A DNA stretch of 64,000 bases from positions 22,616,795 through 22,680,794 of the forward strand of contig CM057002.1 in the NCBI GenBank assembly GCA_029891345.1, in the 5' to 3' direction. Shown piece after piece: positions 42,671 through 54,174 of the stretch; position 1 is the first letter of the stretch; each line of letters begins with the position of its first letter. Source of the stretch: Dryococelus australis. Its lineage: Eukaryota; Arthropoda; Insecta; Phasmatodea; Phasmatidae. The notes below the pieces were generated by a model that saw only the letters and a list, made by a program, of their open reading frames with translations, ran no database searches and was not told the DNA's origin. A program made the position numbers and the translations under genes.

Positions 42671-44354
42671 ATGATAATCCCGAACACGCTCCGGCTTATT
42701 GAATGCGTCTGTGATTTCGAGGAAGTGGGAATATACGCTTCCTATAAATTTCATAACTGGGTCGTAGAACTACATGCTGGTTCTTCATCCCTCCATCGCT
42801 TTTTATTTCCCCTTCTTTCGCACTTCTCGTGAAGTAAATCGGAAGAGAAGAATGGAAAATGGCTGAGCGTATAACTGTGCGAACGAGCATGAGACACCGA
42901 TTTTGGTCTTACTACATATATTTTTTCGCCGAATAAATACCACCAGACGGATTTAAAGCGTTTCTAGTTCGCTACGCCATTCCCTTAGAAAACAACAGGT
43001 TCTGGGTTCGTATCCCTGGAAATGGGTGCACGTGTCGCTATCAGACGAAAGCTCACGTTATTTTAGTACAAAAACTGTTCCCGTTTAGTGTTTTTGCAAA
43101 AGCTGATGATTAACGACAGGAAAAATCCGGGAACTCATTCGACGGCTGGTTGGACTACGAACTGAATTGTGTGCTTACTGTGTAAACCAATAAGAAACAT
43201 GCGCGAAGATACCCACGGAACTCCTTATTACCCAGTCATAACAACAAAAAGTGCCAGCTCACTTGAGCAGCAGCAAATTAAGAAATAGGCGAGGTTCGAT
43301 TATGCGTAATCTTGTAGGGACAGGGAAAAATCTGGCCCTGGAGCGAGCTCCACGCCTGGTCCGGCTCTGTAGGGGGTGACTACCCTCAACACCCCAATCC
43401 AGCAGACCCGGCCACTACTCGTTTGCTCGCCCGGGGGGGGGGGGGGACGATTTACAACGATGATATGACTCGAGTCACAGCCCTTCCTCCCCCTGATTTA
43501 CTTACGTTAATTTTTTAAAGGTAATTGTAAAGTGTATTGATTGAAGTCATAAATTGTAAGCATATGTCGAGTCGAGAAGATTTTGTTTGTATTTACTGTA
43601 AAAAAAAACATTGGGATAAGCATCATCACGAATATAACAACTAGACCTGCCTGCAAAATTGATGACTTATTTTTGTACTTATGTGAACTTCAGAACACAC
43701 GAGTGCAGGATATAGAAATTTCTTTGCGTCGAAATTTTTGATTGCCACGAAAAATCCTGCGCGACGCAAAGAAAACTATTAAACAGAAGAAGATTTGTCT
43801 TTTGACCGGACGTCTGGTGACCCCACTCCTGGGATCTAAGTTAATATCCCCGAAGTTAGCGAGGACTCCACGGTAACTGTGTTCGGGAACAGCGTACGAA
43901 GTTTTCTCGAGGGACGTGTTGTCGATCACAAACACAAGTGACCGACGCGTGGGTCGAATGCGCAAGCCGTCGCTGGTAAATTTGCAGACCCAGAAAGGGG
44001 ACGAACTGACCTAACACAAGGATGGAGCGGGGGGGTGGGGTGCGTGTGGCGAAATTGAACTCCTGGGGGTCAGCGCCCAGGATCGAGTCTGAGCGCGTCC
44101 TCTGTTTGGCGCCTTACACGAGTTTGGGAATCGGAAGATCTCGTAAGGTCTCGTATCGACGTGCGCGTCAGGCAGGAGTGAACCTTATTAACAAGTGTTA
44201 CTCAAGTTCGAAAGGGTGCTGCGTGCGGGCACCGCCCAGAAGTGAAACCCGGTTAATTATAATTAATTTCGCGGCGTGCGCCGTGGAACTAGCCCCGAGA
44301 CATTTCGCCAGAACCGATATTTTGCAAGGGCAGTGTATCCGATTCCAACTTTTC
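42671..44354. other. Unassigned; possible SINE head and TAAT-rich site
   Basis: 42960-43040 has a tRNA-like B box (GGTTCTGGGTTCGTATCCC) like that of the element at 46090-46235. GTTAATTATAATTAATTTCG at about 44251-44270 is an AT-rich homeodomain-type site within CpG-rich DNA. A G15 run is at 43435. No gene recognised. Confidence 0.3.
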
Positions 44355-44614
44355 CGAGCGGGGAGTCGAGTGGCGAGATTCGGGCGGCATCGAGGTCTGG
44401 AGAGCCGATGAGGGCGAAGCTAGGCGAGTATTTAGCAGCGTCGGAATTAAAGATCAGGAGAAACGGGAGATCCCGGAGAAAACTCACCCCACTAGCAGCA
44501 TCGTCCGGCACAATTCCCACGTGCGAAAATCCGGGAGCGACCCCATATGAGAATCGAACCCGGTTCGCATAGGTGGGAGGCGAGTAACCTAACCACTACA
44601 CCACCGCGGCGATA
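44355..44614 (-). mobile_element. tRNA-derived SINE (family 1), full length
   Basis: Reverse-complemented: head GCCGCGGTGGTGTAGTGGTT, B box GGTTCGATTCTC, GGATTTTCGCACGTGGGAAT, GTGCCGGACGATGCTGCTAG, TTTTCTCCGGGATCTCCCG, CATCGGCTCTCCAGACCTCG and a C/T-rich tail matching the copy at 40601. The B box is close to the eukaryotic consensus. Confidence 0.9.
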
Positions 44615-44711
44615 ACCTATACCGTCTTTCTGCCGAGCGCAGCAAACGTAGGTTTTTCCCCGTGTTATTATTTCTCCGTCGTCTCTAGCGTGCTTCAAAC
44701 CGCGCTGTCAC

Positions 44712-45215
44712 TATACTCCGCTGTTACTTCCCAATTTCCTGAAGCCCTGCTGAAGTTATACTTCCGGGATATTCCTCCGCCTCGTACAAACGAAGCTCAT
44801 GGAAAGACTCTTCGCTTCATTACTAAGGTGGACGACCAGGCTCTACATAATGTAAGAGTATCTGAATTAAATTTCAATTATCAGCTTCATTACTGGGTCC
44901 GTCGGACCAGGCGGATTAGCTATTCAGACCCATTGGTTTTAAGGCATAATCAGTTCCACAACTATATTAGTAATGCCTACATGGAATATATTCGTTCAGT
45001 GAGAGTTGGACCTGGATGATACGACATTCATGTGTTGGTATAATTCAGTCGTGCAATGGCATAGGGCCAACGTACCACATTCATGCGCACTCAGTGTAAT
45101 AACATTTTGTATAAGAACTATTTCCACTAGGCATTACAACCACGCCTATTTTCTCTGTCTTTATTCATACTAGCTATAAATTAAATACTAAAAATTAGAG
45201 ACAAACTGTAAGTAA
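44712..45215 (+). mobile_element. TIR-B element with a foreign internal segment
   Basis: Left part is B (tatactccgctgttacttcc, CCTGAAGCCCTGCTGAAGTT, ATTCCTCCGCCTCGTACAAA) and the right part is B (CACATTCATGCGCACTCAGT, AACATTTTGTATAAGAACTA, TTCATACTAGCTATAAATTA). About 265 bp (44798-45062) in the middle replaces about 25 bp of the B consensus and matches no other B copy. A plus-strand frame runs from the B part through the insert and stops at 45019. Confidence 0.7.
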
Positions 45216-46089
45216 AATACCCCTCAAAGCACTTGTTTAGATGAAGCGTTCCAGACTCGAATCACATTCACGTTGCCTATGATAGTCGCATTGGCATAAA
45301 AGGATTTTTAACCCCTTCACGCCGTTTGCAGCCAACTGCCTACGTGCTGCACAGGAAAGTAATGTTCGACCGGCACTGTACTCTACGAAGGTCAGTGGCC
45401 AATGATTTTCCCTGGAAGTAACAGATTCGTAAACCATGCTTCTGCTCTACGTTACGATTGGCTCACATTTCTAACCACTGGACATAAAGCCCACAGCTTA
45501 TTGGTTGTGATAAAGAAACAGTTTCTCAACCAATTTAAATACAGCAAGCGTCAAAAATGTTTTTATTTGAAACACCAGAAACCATACATTAATGTGGGAA
45601 TGAAAGGCTGGGTTTACGCAGCTATCTTGAGCACTCTACTCCACATTCGGTCGACGCCCACGTCTTGTTCAACGGACACTACTACCCAGAAGCGCAGAGA
45701 GCGACTCTTGCCGACCCGCCATTCGCCCGTCCATTTGTCATACCCCCTCGCACAAGCTGGCGGTTTTAATGGACAATTAGCCCCACCCCCTCCCGGCCAT
45801 GGTTCGAGCACCCCTAAATAAACGCACCCTCCGGACACTGATACCAGGGGAAATAAGCACGTGGTGCGCGCGACAACATCGCATAGTCTACACGACAATT
45901 TCTCCCTCAGTTCTGGCTGGCGGGCATTTTCAACGACGCCGATTGCATTCAGTCTGTTATCTTAGTGACAAAACTCCAGTCAAACAAGGGACTTATCACT
46001 ACATTGGATCACAATGAATCACACGAATGTGACAAAAGGGGAAGGAAACAGAAGTGTGGTATCCATGATATATTGGGTGGAATTGGATT
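45216..46089. other. Unassigned sequence
   Basis: 45380-45560 has short motifs reminiscent of repeat X (CAATGATTTTCCCTGG, CGATTGGCTCAC). No gene recognised. Confidence 0.35.
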
Positions 46090-46235
46090 GGACAGGGATT
46101 CTTAACGTCCCTTGGTGTTATACCCGAAGGCTTATCAGGGGACAGTTTACAAACTAACTTACGACCTAACACCCGTGCCTTACCTAGGATACGAACCCAG
46201 AACCTACCGCACCAAAGACCAGCGGGAGGTCGGCT
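46090..46235 (-). mobile_element. Possible tRNA-related SINE (family 2)
   Basis: Reverse-complemented: TGGTCTTTGGTGCGGTAGGT followed by the B-box-like GGGTTCGTATCC, then AAGGCACGGGTGTTAGGTCG and CAAGGGACGTTAAG. The B box and flanks resemble 42990-43020. It is distinct in sequence from SINE family 1. Boundaries uncertain. Confidence 0.45.
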
Positions 46236-46265
46236 CGATGATACATGGAGGTGGCAACAGCATAG

Positions 46266-46492
46266 TTGATTTAAGAGATTTGAACGGCTCTTAACAACGA
46301 GATCTTGAGAGCCGATGAGGGTGAAGCGAGGTGAGTACGGAGCAGAGCTGGAATGAAGTGACGGGGAAGCGGGAGATCCCCGAGAAAACCCGCCGACCAG
46401 CGGCATTGCCCGGCACGATACATAGATTCGAAAATTCGGGGGGGGGGGGGGGGGTGACGAGTAGTCTAACCACTAAACCACCGCGGCCGCCC
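46266..46492 (-). mobile_element. tRNA-derived SINE (family 1) with a G17 run
   Basis: Reverse-complemented: head GCGGCCGCGGTGGTTTAGTG, then a poly-C run replacing the B-box region, GGCGGGTTTTCTCGGGGATC, CATCGGCTCTCAAGATCTCG and a TTAAGAGCC tail. The homopolymer (46439-46455 on the plus strand) has destroyed the internal promoter. Confidence 0.85.
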
Positions 46493-46497
46493 AAAAA

Positions 46498-46571
46498 TAA
46501 GATAAATGGCTTGATTTTTCAAAGGTTTGATTGAAAAAGTGTGAAATTACCGCGAATAGACAATAAGCTTC
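46498..46571 (+). mobile_element. TIR-B right-end fragment
   Basis: Reads TGATTTTTCAAAGGTTTGAT, AAAGTGTGAAATTACC, gcgaatagacaata. Directly follows the SINE at 46266-46492, which probably inserted into, or truncated, the B element. Confidence 0.7.
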
Positions 46572-47843
46572 TTACCTCCAACTTCCCTATCCATATAAAG
46601 AGCAGATGTGTAAAGCCCGAACAAATAAAACAACCGTTTTTTTTTCTGAATCAGGACCACGTGATGTGCCAACGAACCGAGAAAATGAAATGAACTTAGC
46701 TTCCTAACCAGGAATTTTAGTTCGGAAAAACAGAAATTAAAGAAATTATTTCCTTTATAAGTGTAACTCCTGCAAAATCAATTTTCTTTCACGTAGCTAC
46801 AATACGCGACATCAAAATGAATGAACACTTTTTTTTTTTTTTTAACTCGATTGCATTATGTGACCCGAGTCCTCGTTAAGACCAAACTGGCAACGGGGGA
46901 AAAGTCTGGATTCTTGGAATTTTATAATGAAGCCCGCGCCCATTCGGCGAAAATGTTCCGTTTCCGCAGCACGTGTTCGGGAAACAAGCCAATTAAATGT
47001 TGTGAAATGTTCATCTCCGGGGGGTCACTGGCCCAGCAGAAACTGCAGAGAGAATGAAGGGAAGTTGCTCGCCGTTCCTTTCTCCACTAAAAACTCGACA
47101 CAGGATGTCGGGATGAACTGGCACTTTTCAAAGTCGCCATTATTTAAATTTTTTTTTTCCTTTCATCACGTCGTGTATTCTCACTCCGAAGGAACTGCTG
47201 ACCCGTGGTATCTCAAGAGCAAGAGTCAATTATGTATTCCCTTTCCATCTAAATAAATTATATACTACATATTTTCCATCGCTGCAGCACTGCTTAGCAT
47301 AGCGAATGACGAAGTCAAAAGCTATTGGCCGGCTAGTCGAGTAATTATAACGTAATTAGTGCCGCATAGTTTTTTAATTATTAACGAATTCTTGTCGTTT
47401 CACAATTACCGGACAACGGGCGCATAAAATTTGGCGACCACGTTTGAAAGGATTTGTAAAATGTAATCATGCTATAATATTTCGTTATTTCGGTGGAAAG
47501 GGGGTTAATGCTGATTTAACCGAACATTAAGGCCCTTACGCAATAGAAGACTTAATAATTTGTAAGTTTCCTTTCCTTTGACGAAATCACAGGTTCACAA
47601 TACAACTGTAAAGTCGAAAGTTCCGACAATTGAAAATCGGTTCAGTGATCTTCGCATAAATGTTTCACCTTGTAACGTAAATCATTACACAGCGCTCAGG
47701 AGTATATTTTACGTGCCAGATTTTTTAAAAATAAGGTTAGGTATTTTTATTTCAGCAATTTTAATTCAAATCAAGAAAAAACATTGCTCGTTTACATAAT
47801 AGATCAGTAATCAATTCATGTGTTTTCTCCTCACCTAACATAT
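46572..47843. other. Unassigned; TAAT-rich segment at 47285-47420
   Basis: 47330-47390 contains GAGTAATTATAACGTAATTA and TTTTTTAATTATTAACG in otherwise complex DNA, a homeodomain-type cluster. T-runs near 46831 and 47150. No gene recognised. Confidence 0.3.
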
Positions 47844-48351
47844 TGTTACGCGCTTACTGCTACGCATCCCGCGCGAGCGAGTGTAAGTAAAGGACAGCAG
47901 TTATATGATAGCAGCGGCAGCAAGTTAAAGGATTGTTTGAAAGAACACGCGAACGATAGGCCGGTGGTGGCGTACCTGTTACAGAAAGCGAGACTATGCG
48001 GTTTTTTTGCGGCACGCGTTGCTGATCTTGGTTGTATCGAGTTCTGCGTTTATCTGAAGAATGATCTGGATTACTGCCCTCGTTCTCTCAGCGCGACTCG
48101 GGGTGCGTTGAGCCTTCCAGACGGCCAGGGCGTGTGGAAATAAATATGGCAACAAGCCTCCAGGCTCGGAGTTGAGTTGTAGTTGATAAGTGAATGAGTG
48201 ACTGAGTTCCGAGCGATAGAATACGAGCAGCGAGAGAGGTGACCAGCGGAAGGAAAATCTGATACTGCGAGTATCAAGCAGTGAAGAGTGCGGCAGGCAG
48301 GCTGGACTATTGGACCAGATACGTGAGTGAAAGGCATTACAAATGGTGGCA
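47844..48351 (+). mobile_element. Probable solo LTR, 508 bp
   Basis: The segment starts TGTTACGCGC and ends GGTGGCA (TG...CA) and is flanked by a 6-bp direct repeat ACATAT at 47838-47843 and 48352-48357, as expected for an LTR-retrotransposon target duplication. It is GC-richer than its surroundings, has a TATA-like TTATATGA near 47903 and a polyadenylation hexamer in GGAAATAAATATGG near 48136. TGTTACG starts are common in insect Ty3/gypsy LTRs (established knowledge). No primer-binding site, polypurine tract or pol sequence follows, so it would be a recombination remnant. The 107-codon plus frame inside is incidental. Confidence 0.55.
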
Positions 48352-48597
48352 ACATATAGACTGAACACGTGTTAATGATGACCTCTGATAAATTCTAGGC
48401 AAAATAACTACTTGACTTTGACTTTAAGTTTCAAGAATTCTAGATCGTAAAATCAAGAGTGCTCTACTTTATTTTTGAGTTCCATTGTGTCAAGCTTCAT
48501 AGGAAACGTGTCGAGGAGCGAACGTAAAGTCAAATGTCAAAGTATTCAATTGTGTGAGTGACTGAAGCATGAAATTTGACAAAAAGAATAATCTAGG

Positions 48598-49424
48598 TAT
48601 AGCCCTATCATTGTCAATCATAACTGTTTTGAAGCCCTGCTAAAGTTCTGCTTTCAGGATACTCCTCCGCCTCAAGCGAACAAAAATTAACCGAGCCTAG
48701 AAAATTACACCGAACGGACAACGCACTTGATTAGTGCGCACTCAGTTTGATAATACTTTGTATAAGGACTATTTCTTGCTAGGCGTCACGAACACGCCTA
48801 TATCTCTCCAGTTCTATTAATATTAAATTTACATGAAATGTTGTATGATATTAAGTATAGGCTGTTCACGGTAAAATGAACACTTTTGACAGCCCTGCTT
48901 AAGATCTACTTGTATGCATGTTATGTACTCCTCCGCTTAAAGTAAAATTAACATTGCCATGGGCCTCGTCACTTTATTCATGAGTCGGTCAAGTACACCT
49001 GTGAAATTATTAGGAAAGTATATAGTTTGCCAATGTTCTCATTTTTTTACACCTTGATGCAATAAAAAAAAAACAGAAAGCAAAATAAATAATATAAGTT
49101 ATCACAAATGGTTACCTAAGAATTTTTATTTAATGTTAAGATATGGAACTACTTTCCATCCATCGTTACCAACTTTGTTGGGCGAATATCACCCGGTGCG
49201 GCCATTAAAATATCTGCAGGCAGGGGAAGTGACTTCTTTCAAAGATTCATTTCAAAAGTGCTCACATTATCGTGAACAGCTTTTAAAGGTTCAATTTAAC
49301 CGAAAATTAACACACTTCCATGCTAACAGACGTATTTAAGAAACAACCTCACACGTCGTAAATGGGATGACTTTTCAAAGGTTAGGTTCAGAAAGCGTGG
49401 AGATGAACTGGGAATAGACAACAT
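48598..49424 (+). mobile_element. TIR-B element interrupted by a TIR-A2 MITE
   Basis: Outer ends tatagccctatcattgtcaa and gaactgggaatagacaacata are decayed B termini. The B core (TTTTGAAGCCCTGCTAAAGT, ACTCCTCCGCCTCAAGCGAA, AGTGCGCACTCAGT) runs to 48855 and resumes at 49286 (GGGATGACTTTTCAAAGGTT). Confidence 0.85.
48856..49285 (-). mobile_element. TIR-A2 MITE nested in TIR-B
   Basis: Left end ctgttcacggtaaaatgaac, right end acattatcgtgaacagcttt. Full reverse A2 core, including the single-copy form of the segment (GACTACTTTCC-like region, TTTGTTGGGCGAATATCACC) that is tandemly repeated at 29581-30495. Confidence 0.9.
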
Positions 49425-49801
49425 AACCTCAAAGCGCCTTCTCTTTGTGCCTACCCGCGGTCTTCCTGCCGGAGAATTCTGCGGACATGCGGGCGCGGTA
49501 GTGACACGACGACAGCTGCAGAATGTGCGTCCCGCGCAGAGAGAGAGAGAGGTGTGAATTGAAGATTTCGCCCGAACCAACCCGCATTCCAGCGAGACAA
49601 CTCCCTGACCCCTCCCCCACCTATCTGCAAGACAAACCCATTCTACAACAAACCCTATGTACATCACACAAGAGGAGCTCTCACCCCTCCCCCACCCCTT
49701 ACTATACATGAAACCTCTGTGGTGGCAACCGACTTGTGGTACGAGTCGTGGACCCTATTACACGATGTCTCTGTCTTCTCTGCGCATGTAGCCTCCACCG
49801 C
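49425..49801. other. Unassigned sequence
   Basis: GC-rich and C/A-rich at 49440-49700 with a short GA tract near 49541. No gene recognised. Confidence 0.35.
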
Positions 49802-50236
49802 TGTAGTCCAATCCGGTTACTTCAGCCATTTATGAAGCCCTGCCAATATTCTACTTCCAGGATATTCCTCCGCCTCGGTGCAAACTAAGCTTAACAAGTC
49901 TGGAGAATTACACCATAGGGGCAACGCACTACATTCGTGCACACGCAGTTGTAATTATATTTTGTATAATAATTGTTTCCCACTACACGTTACCAACACA
50001 CATATTATATCCCCCTGTTTTTTATTCAAATTATTTATCAATGAAGCATTATACTTTATATATATATATGATATTGATAACATTTCAATTTAACAGGATA
50101 AAAGAAGTAACATGAACACAAGTATGAAACGCGTGTGATACAGGGCGTATTTAGGAAATAACTAAACATGGCATACAAGGGGAGATTTTTCAAAGGTTTC
50201 ATTTAAACAGGCCGAAGAAACCGTGAATGGACTATA
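49802..50236 (+). mobile_element. TIR-B element, complete
   Basis: Best full-length B copy. Starts tgtagtccaatccggttact and ends gaagaaaccgtgaatggact then ata. Core order: GAAGCCCTGCCAATATTCTA, ATTCCTCCGCCTCGGTGCAA, CATTCGTGCACACGCAG, a TA-rich spacer, AACACAAGTATGAAACGCGT, ATTTAGGAAATAACTAAACA, GATTTTTCAAAGGTTTCATT. Length 435 bp, no coding capacity. Confidence 0.9.
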
Positions 50237-50254
50237 GGCACCATACGCTTTAAA

Positions 50255-50395
50255 TTCGAATCAGTGGGGAACCACTTATTTCTAGTGAAATTCAACCACT
50301 CTAATAATCGAAAAAGGTTCCACTTAGAATCAGTGGAAAACCACTGATTGCTTCAGTGAAAAAATTTCACTGATTGAGTAAGTGACGGCCGACCG
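50255..50395. repeat. Array of short palindromes (CAGTGG/CCACTG, CAGTGAAA/TTTCACTG)
   Basis: AATCAGTGGAAAACCACTGA (50328-50347, continuing TT) and TCAGTGAAAAAATTTCACTG (50353-50372, continuing A) are perfect hairpins. Single arms (AATCAGTGGGGAACCACTT, TAGTGAAATTCAACCACT) precede them. The block ends near GACCGCAGTGGCTG. Confidence 0.8.
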
Positions 50396-50399
50396 CAGT

Positions 50400-52129
50400 G
50401 GCTGATTAGATATTGTGTTTTATTTGCATATTTTGTATTAATTATTATTTCGTAAATTTTACATTCACTGTAAAGCATTCCTGGTCAATAACGTTCGCTT
50501 CCAGTGATCTTAAGTTTGTAATCCAGGAGTAATGAAATTCACGATTGCGAGAGTTTCTGTAGAAATGCCATTAAAATAAAGTGAATTACCGAAGTCTGTA
50601 AATGGCCCACGCAAGACGTAACTAATTTTTGTTACAGCAAATCTGATAATAAACCTTACGATACCTGCGCAAAATGTCGTTGGAGAATATTAATGTCGTA
50701 GCGACGCAATACCAAAATCTATGACATCGTGTTGAACCAAAATAACGCGGGACTAAAAAGTAGTTTTACGTAAAAGTAACCTAAGTCAAAATGTGCCTCC
50801 GGATTAAGACACTGCTGAGTACATTCTTTGTTAAGACATCGATGGGTATGTTATTTTTTTGCATCCATGCGAATGTCAGTTTGGTACTAGCCACGAACGT
50901 AAGACAAAAAAAAAAAAAAAAAAAAAAAAATTAAAAACTACAACATTTTTGACTTCGCAAATCCTAAAGAGCGACGCGTATTAGTACAAACGCGATCACT
51001 CGCAAGCGGAATTAATAACCTGCCGTGTTCGGAAGTCCTCCAGAAAGAAAATCGTAATAGGGAAATGTAAAAATCTTATTATTGCGAGAAAATTTATGAG
51101 AAGGGGGAAGACGGCTCCCCACTTCGGCGCTCACTCGACCCGGCACAAATTGCAGCTCGCGCGAAATCCCTCTTAACGATTACCCCCCCCCCCCCCCCCC
51201 CTTCCACTCATACAATTTCCCTATCAACCGACTTTCCGAAAGACTATTCCTACCTCTTGAGAAGAGGCTAACAAACGGCGCGCCTTAATGGCGACGCTGA
51301 CATCATAATTAAAATTCCCGAAAGCTCTGCCCTCCCCCGAGCGACGAACTTCGCGGTTAGGGATTCGCCCGGGGCTTATCGCACGCGAAAAGGCGTCCGT
51401 CATTTCCGAAGCAGCATCTCACAGCTCCACACACCATAGACTAAAGATGAGGTAGACCGCTCATTACCTTCTGCGCACATACCCAACTGGGGTAGGTAAT
51501 ACCCCAATCAAACACAACTGTCAACGTCACATCATCAACAGTGATTTAAGTGTTTGTTTATATCTTAATTTTTTTTAATGACAAGCACTACTATATACAC
51601 ACTTTCACAAATTTCAATTTAATCAAACTGCATTCCAAACTGGTAAGAGAAAATATACGTGCATCTCAAAGTATTTGTTTACAAATCAAGTTTTCTAACC
51701 CATTTTTGCTAGACGTGTAGGCAGAAAAGCAGTTCAATGCTGAGACACGTAGATTGGTTGTGCGCAGCCCAGCGATATCGATCTACCCCATCTTTAGTCT
51801 ACGCCACAGGCTCAACCCCACCCCCACCCCCCTCCGCAGCAAGGCAATAGGTCATCGGATTCGGTTCGACCGCAGCACCCCTTATACGAATTCGTTCCGA
51901 AAAAAATGCTAGAGCTGTTTTATATTATTTATTACCGGCTTATAGGCGTAGATAAGGCACAGTCGCCTTCTCTTACACTGCACCAATTACAAATTTACTT
52001 TCACTTGCTATAAATGCATACATAAAAATATTACAGATAATAACAAACACGTATATAACTTAACACTAAACAAACTTACGATACAATTAAATTACTCAAA
52101 ACATGTACACACAGTATTTCAGCGAGTAA
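50400..52129. other. Unassigned; A-run, C-run and CpG-rich block
   Basis: A26 at about 50906-50931 and C16 at about 51184-51200. 51240-51420 is CpG-rich with TTAATGGCGACGCTGACATC and ATAATTAAAATTCCCG, a candidate conserved segment. No gene recognised. Confidence 0.35.
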
Positions 52130-52890
52130 CGAAGGGTAAACTAAAAAAGAATGGGAGTTAAATACAAGTAAATAAAACTGAAGGAAGATGTGAACATTCT
52201 GGCACGGGAAAAATATAAATGGGTGATAAAATTCGTATTATTTTAATCTAAAAGTTAACTTGTATAAAGTTTACATTTTTAGACATAATGTTTACGATTA
52301 ACACTTGGTAATTAAAGCTGTTCATGTGTGTGCACATACGTTATATATATAGTCACACACACATATATATATACATACACACACACCTTGAGGGGTGGAA
52401 TCTACTTTGTGCACACCTTTGGACATTGGTCTGTCGATCCTCCTACCCCCCCCCCTTCTCACTCAATTTTCCCGCGAGGAGATGCGCGATAACTGATTGC
52501 GGGAGGGGGGGGGGTGTTGTTCACCTACCTTTCGGCCTAGAACGCGCACGGTCGGGCCTATTGAACCGAGATTAAGTGGGTATGTTTCCATTGTAGCACT
52601 TTTTTGAGGTCCTGCATAGAATTTCCAAAAATATTGAGATGTATTGTATGGTGGAATGTATAGTCGTTTACGACTCTGCCCTTATTGCTGTGCATTGTAT
52701 AGAACATGACGACTATCACGTGTACCATAATCATGTACCACAATAGTGGTACGCACAGACATTTGATAATTTAACATATGGAATAATTATATGTTGGAAT
52801 TTGCATAGGTTACTTAAAATCGGTACATATTTGTAAACACAGGATGCTATTTTCTCTTGCTTTTCCTCCGCTGTTACTTTACTCTCAGTG
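52130..52890. mobile_element. Inverted-repeat element 'D', second copy, interrupted
   Basis: Matches the interior of the 19584-20174 element: GATGTGAACATTCTGGCACG, AACTTGTATAAAGTTTACAT, TAATGTTTACGATTAACACT, and after an interruption (about 52320-52785, containing CA/TA microsatellites) TACATATTTGTAAACACAGG and CTGTTACTTTACTCTCAG. Terminal repeats are not intact. Confidence 0.6.
52322..52388. repeat. CA/TA microsatellite
   Basis: Alternating GTGTG, TATATA and CACACA tracts inside the interruption of element D. Confidence 0.85.
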
Positions 52891-54174
52891 GCGATGCGTG
52901 CTATCATTTCATGGGCAAGCTACTGCGTGCAGAGGGCAGCAGTGGCGTTGATCTCTCCAATCATGGTTGGGGAGGGGGGGTTCTGGGGTCCTCCCCCAGG
53001 AAAATTTGTGTTTCAAGATGCAAAATGGTGCCACTTAAACATTTTTTCGTGCCTAAATATAAAATACACCGCTTGTAAAAATTATTTATATTTTTTGACA
53101 TAAAGTTTGCCGGAGTGAAAAATATTACAAAGATACATTCATCGAACCCGGAACCATGTCAACTCAAAATAAATATTATTTTAATACCCATCGATAGTGA
53201 GGAATTTACATACGGAGCAATTTTGTTTGTACAGAAGTGTAGACACGTAAAATGATTATTCGGTTTTGTGAAGACGGAAAGCAGTCAACTCTATTTTTTA
53301 CCAAATTCTTTAAGAGACAAAAACGAATTTATGTGAACTTCAGAACGCTCGTGTTTTTGAACAGCATTACACAGATTGTTAAGGTCACAATACCCAGTTG
53401 CAGTCCACGTGTTAACATCCTTTAAAAACAATAAATATGACCTTTATTGCATGTTGTCGTGATCGTAAGTTCAGGTGTCAGCCTACCCTCTTTTATGATG
53501 TCACATCTTTCCTGAAAAGTGAAAGCACTGCTGGAAAATGCTTCACTCGTAATTCACACACACCACACTTACATCAACATGTTTCTGTTAAACTCATTCT
53601 ATCTACACGGATCTCAGTCTCACACGGTAATTTTGTAACTTTTATGTAAGGTATACATCGCGTACGAATGTGGTATAACATTCTCAGCACCAAAACTAGA
53701 TTAAATAAAAGCAATACGATTCACGTCGTGCGCACGAACTTGCCCGTGCAGCGATCTGGTTACTGTAAACTACATGACGCCAACTGCCTGGCGGCTAGAC
53801 CAGCTTCGGCTATGTCCGCTTCAGTTCGGTGAAGAAAGCACTACCATCGTAGCTTCTAACACAGGTTGACGCGGCCATGAGCCCCCGGCCCACCCCGGGC
53901 GGTCTTCCTACCTTGCTCCCTCCCCCCCCCCCCCGGCAGCAGGGGAAACCCCTGCGACTGTCTACCTGCTGAAAGCATTACTTACAGCGTTTCCAAACAT
54001 CTTGGTTTCGCTAGCCAACGAACGAGTTGTTTTCTTATAATGTACAGTATTGTTTCCCGAGTAGAAAGTGTACCGCATGAGTGAAAAGTTACCTTGAAGT
54101 AAATATAGGTTAGAATTTAATATCTATTTTAAATATAACGTTGTCAGGAAACTGTCTGGGCAAGTACTGTTTGC
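52891..54174. other. Unassigned sequence
   Basis: G7 and C-rich runs near 52975 and 53922-53934. No gene recognised. Confidence 0.4.

Noticed and set aside
42179-42754. 191-codon minus-strand frame as a gene
   Set aside because: Overlapping frames are open on the other strand over a CpG-rich block with a short tandem duplication. No domain or splice support.
47820-48143. 107-codon plus-strand frame as a gene
   Set aside because: It starts outside and lies mostly inside the probable solo LTR. No recognisable domain.
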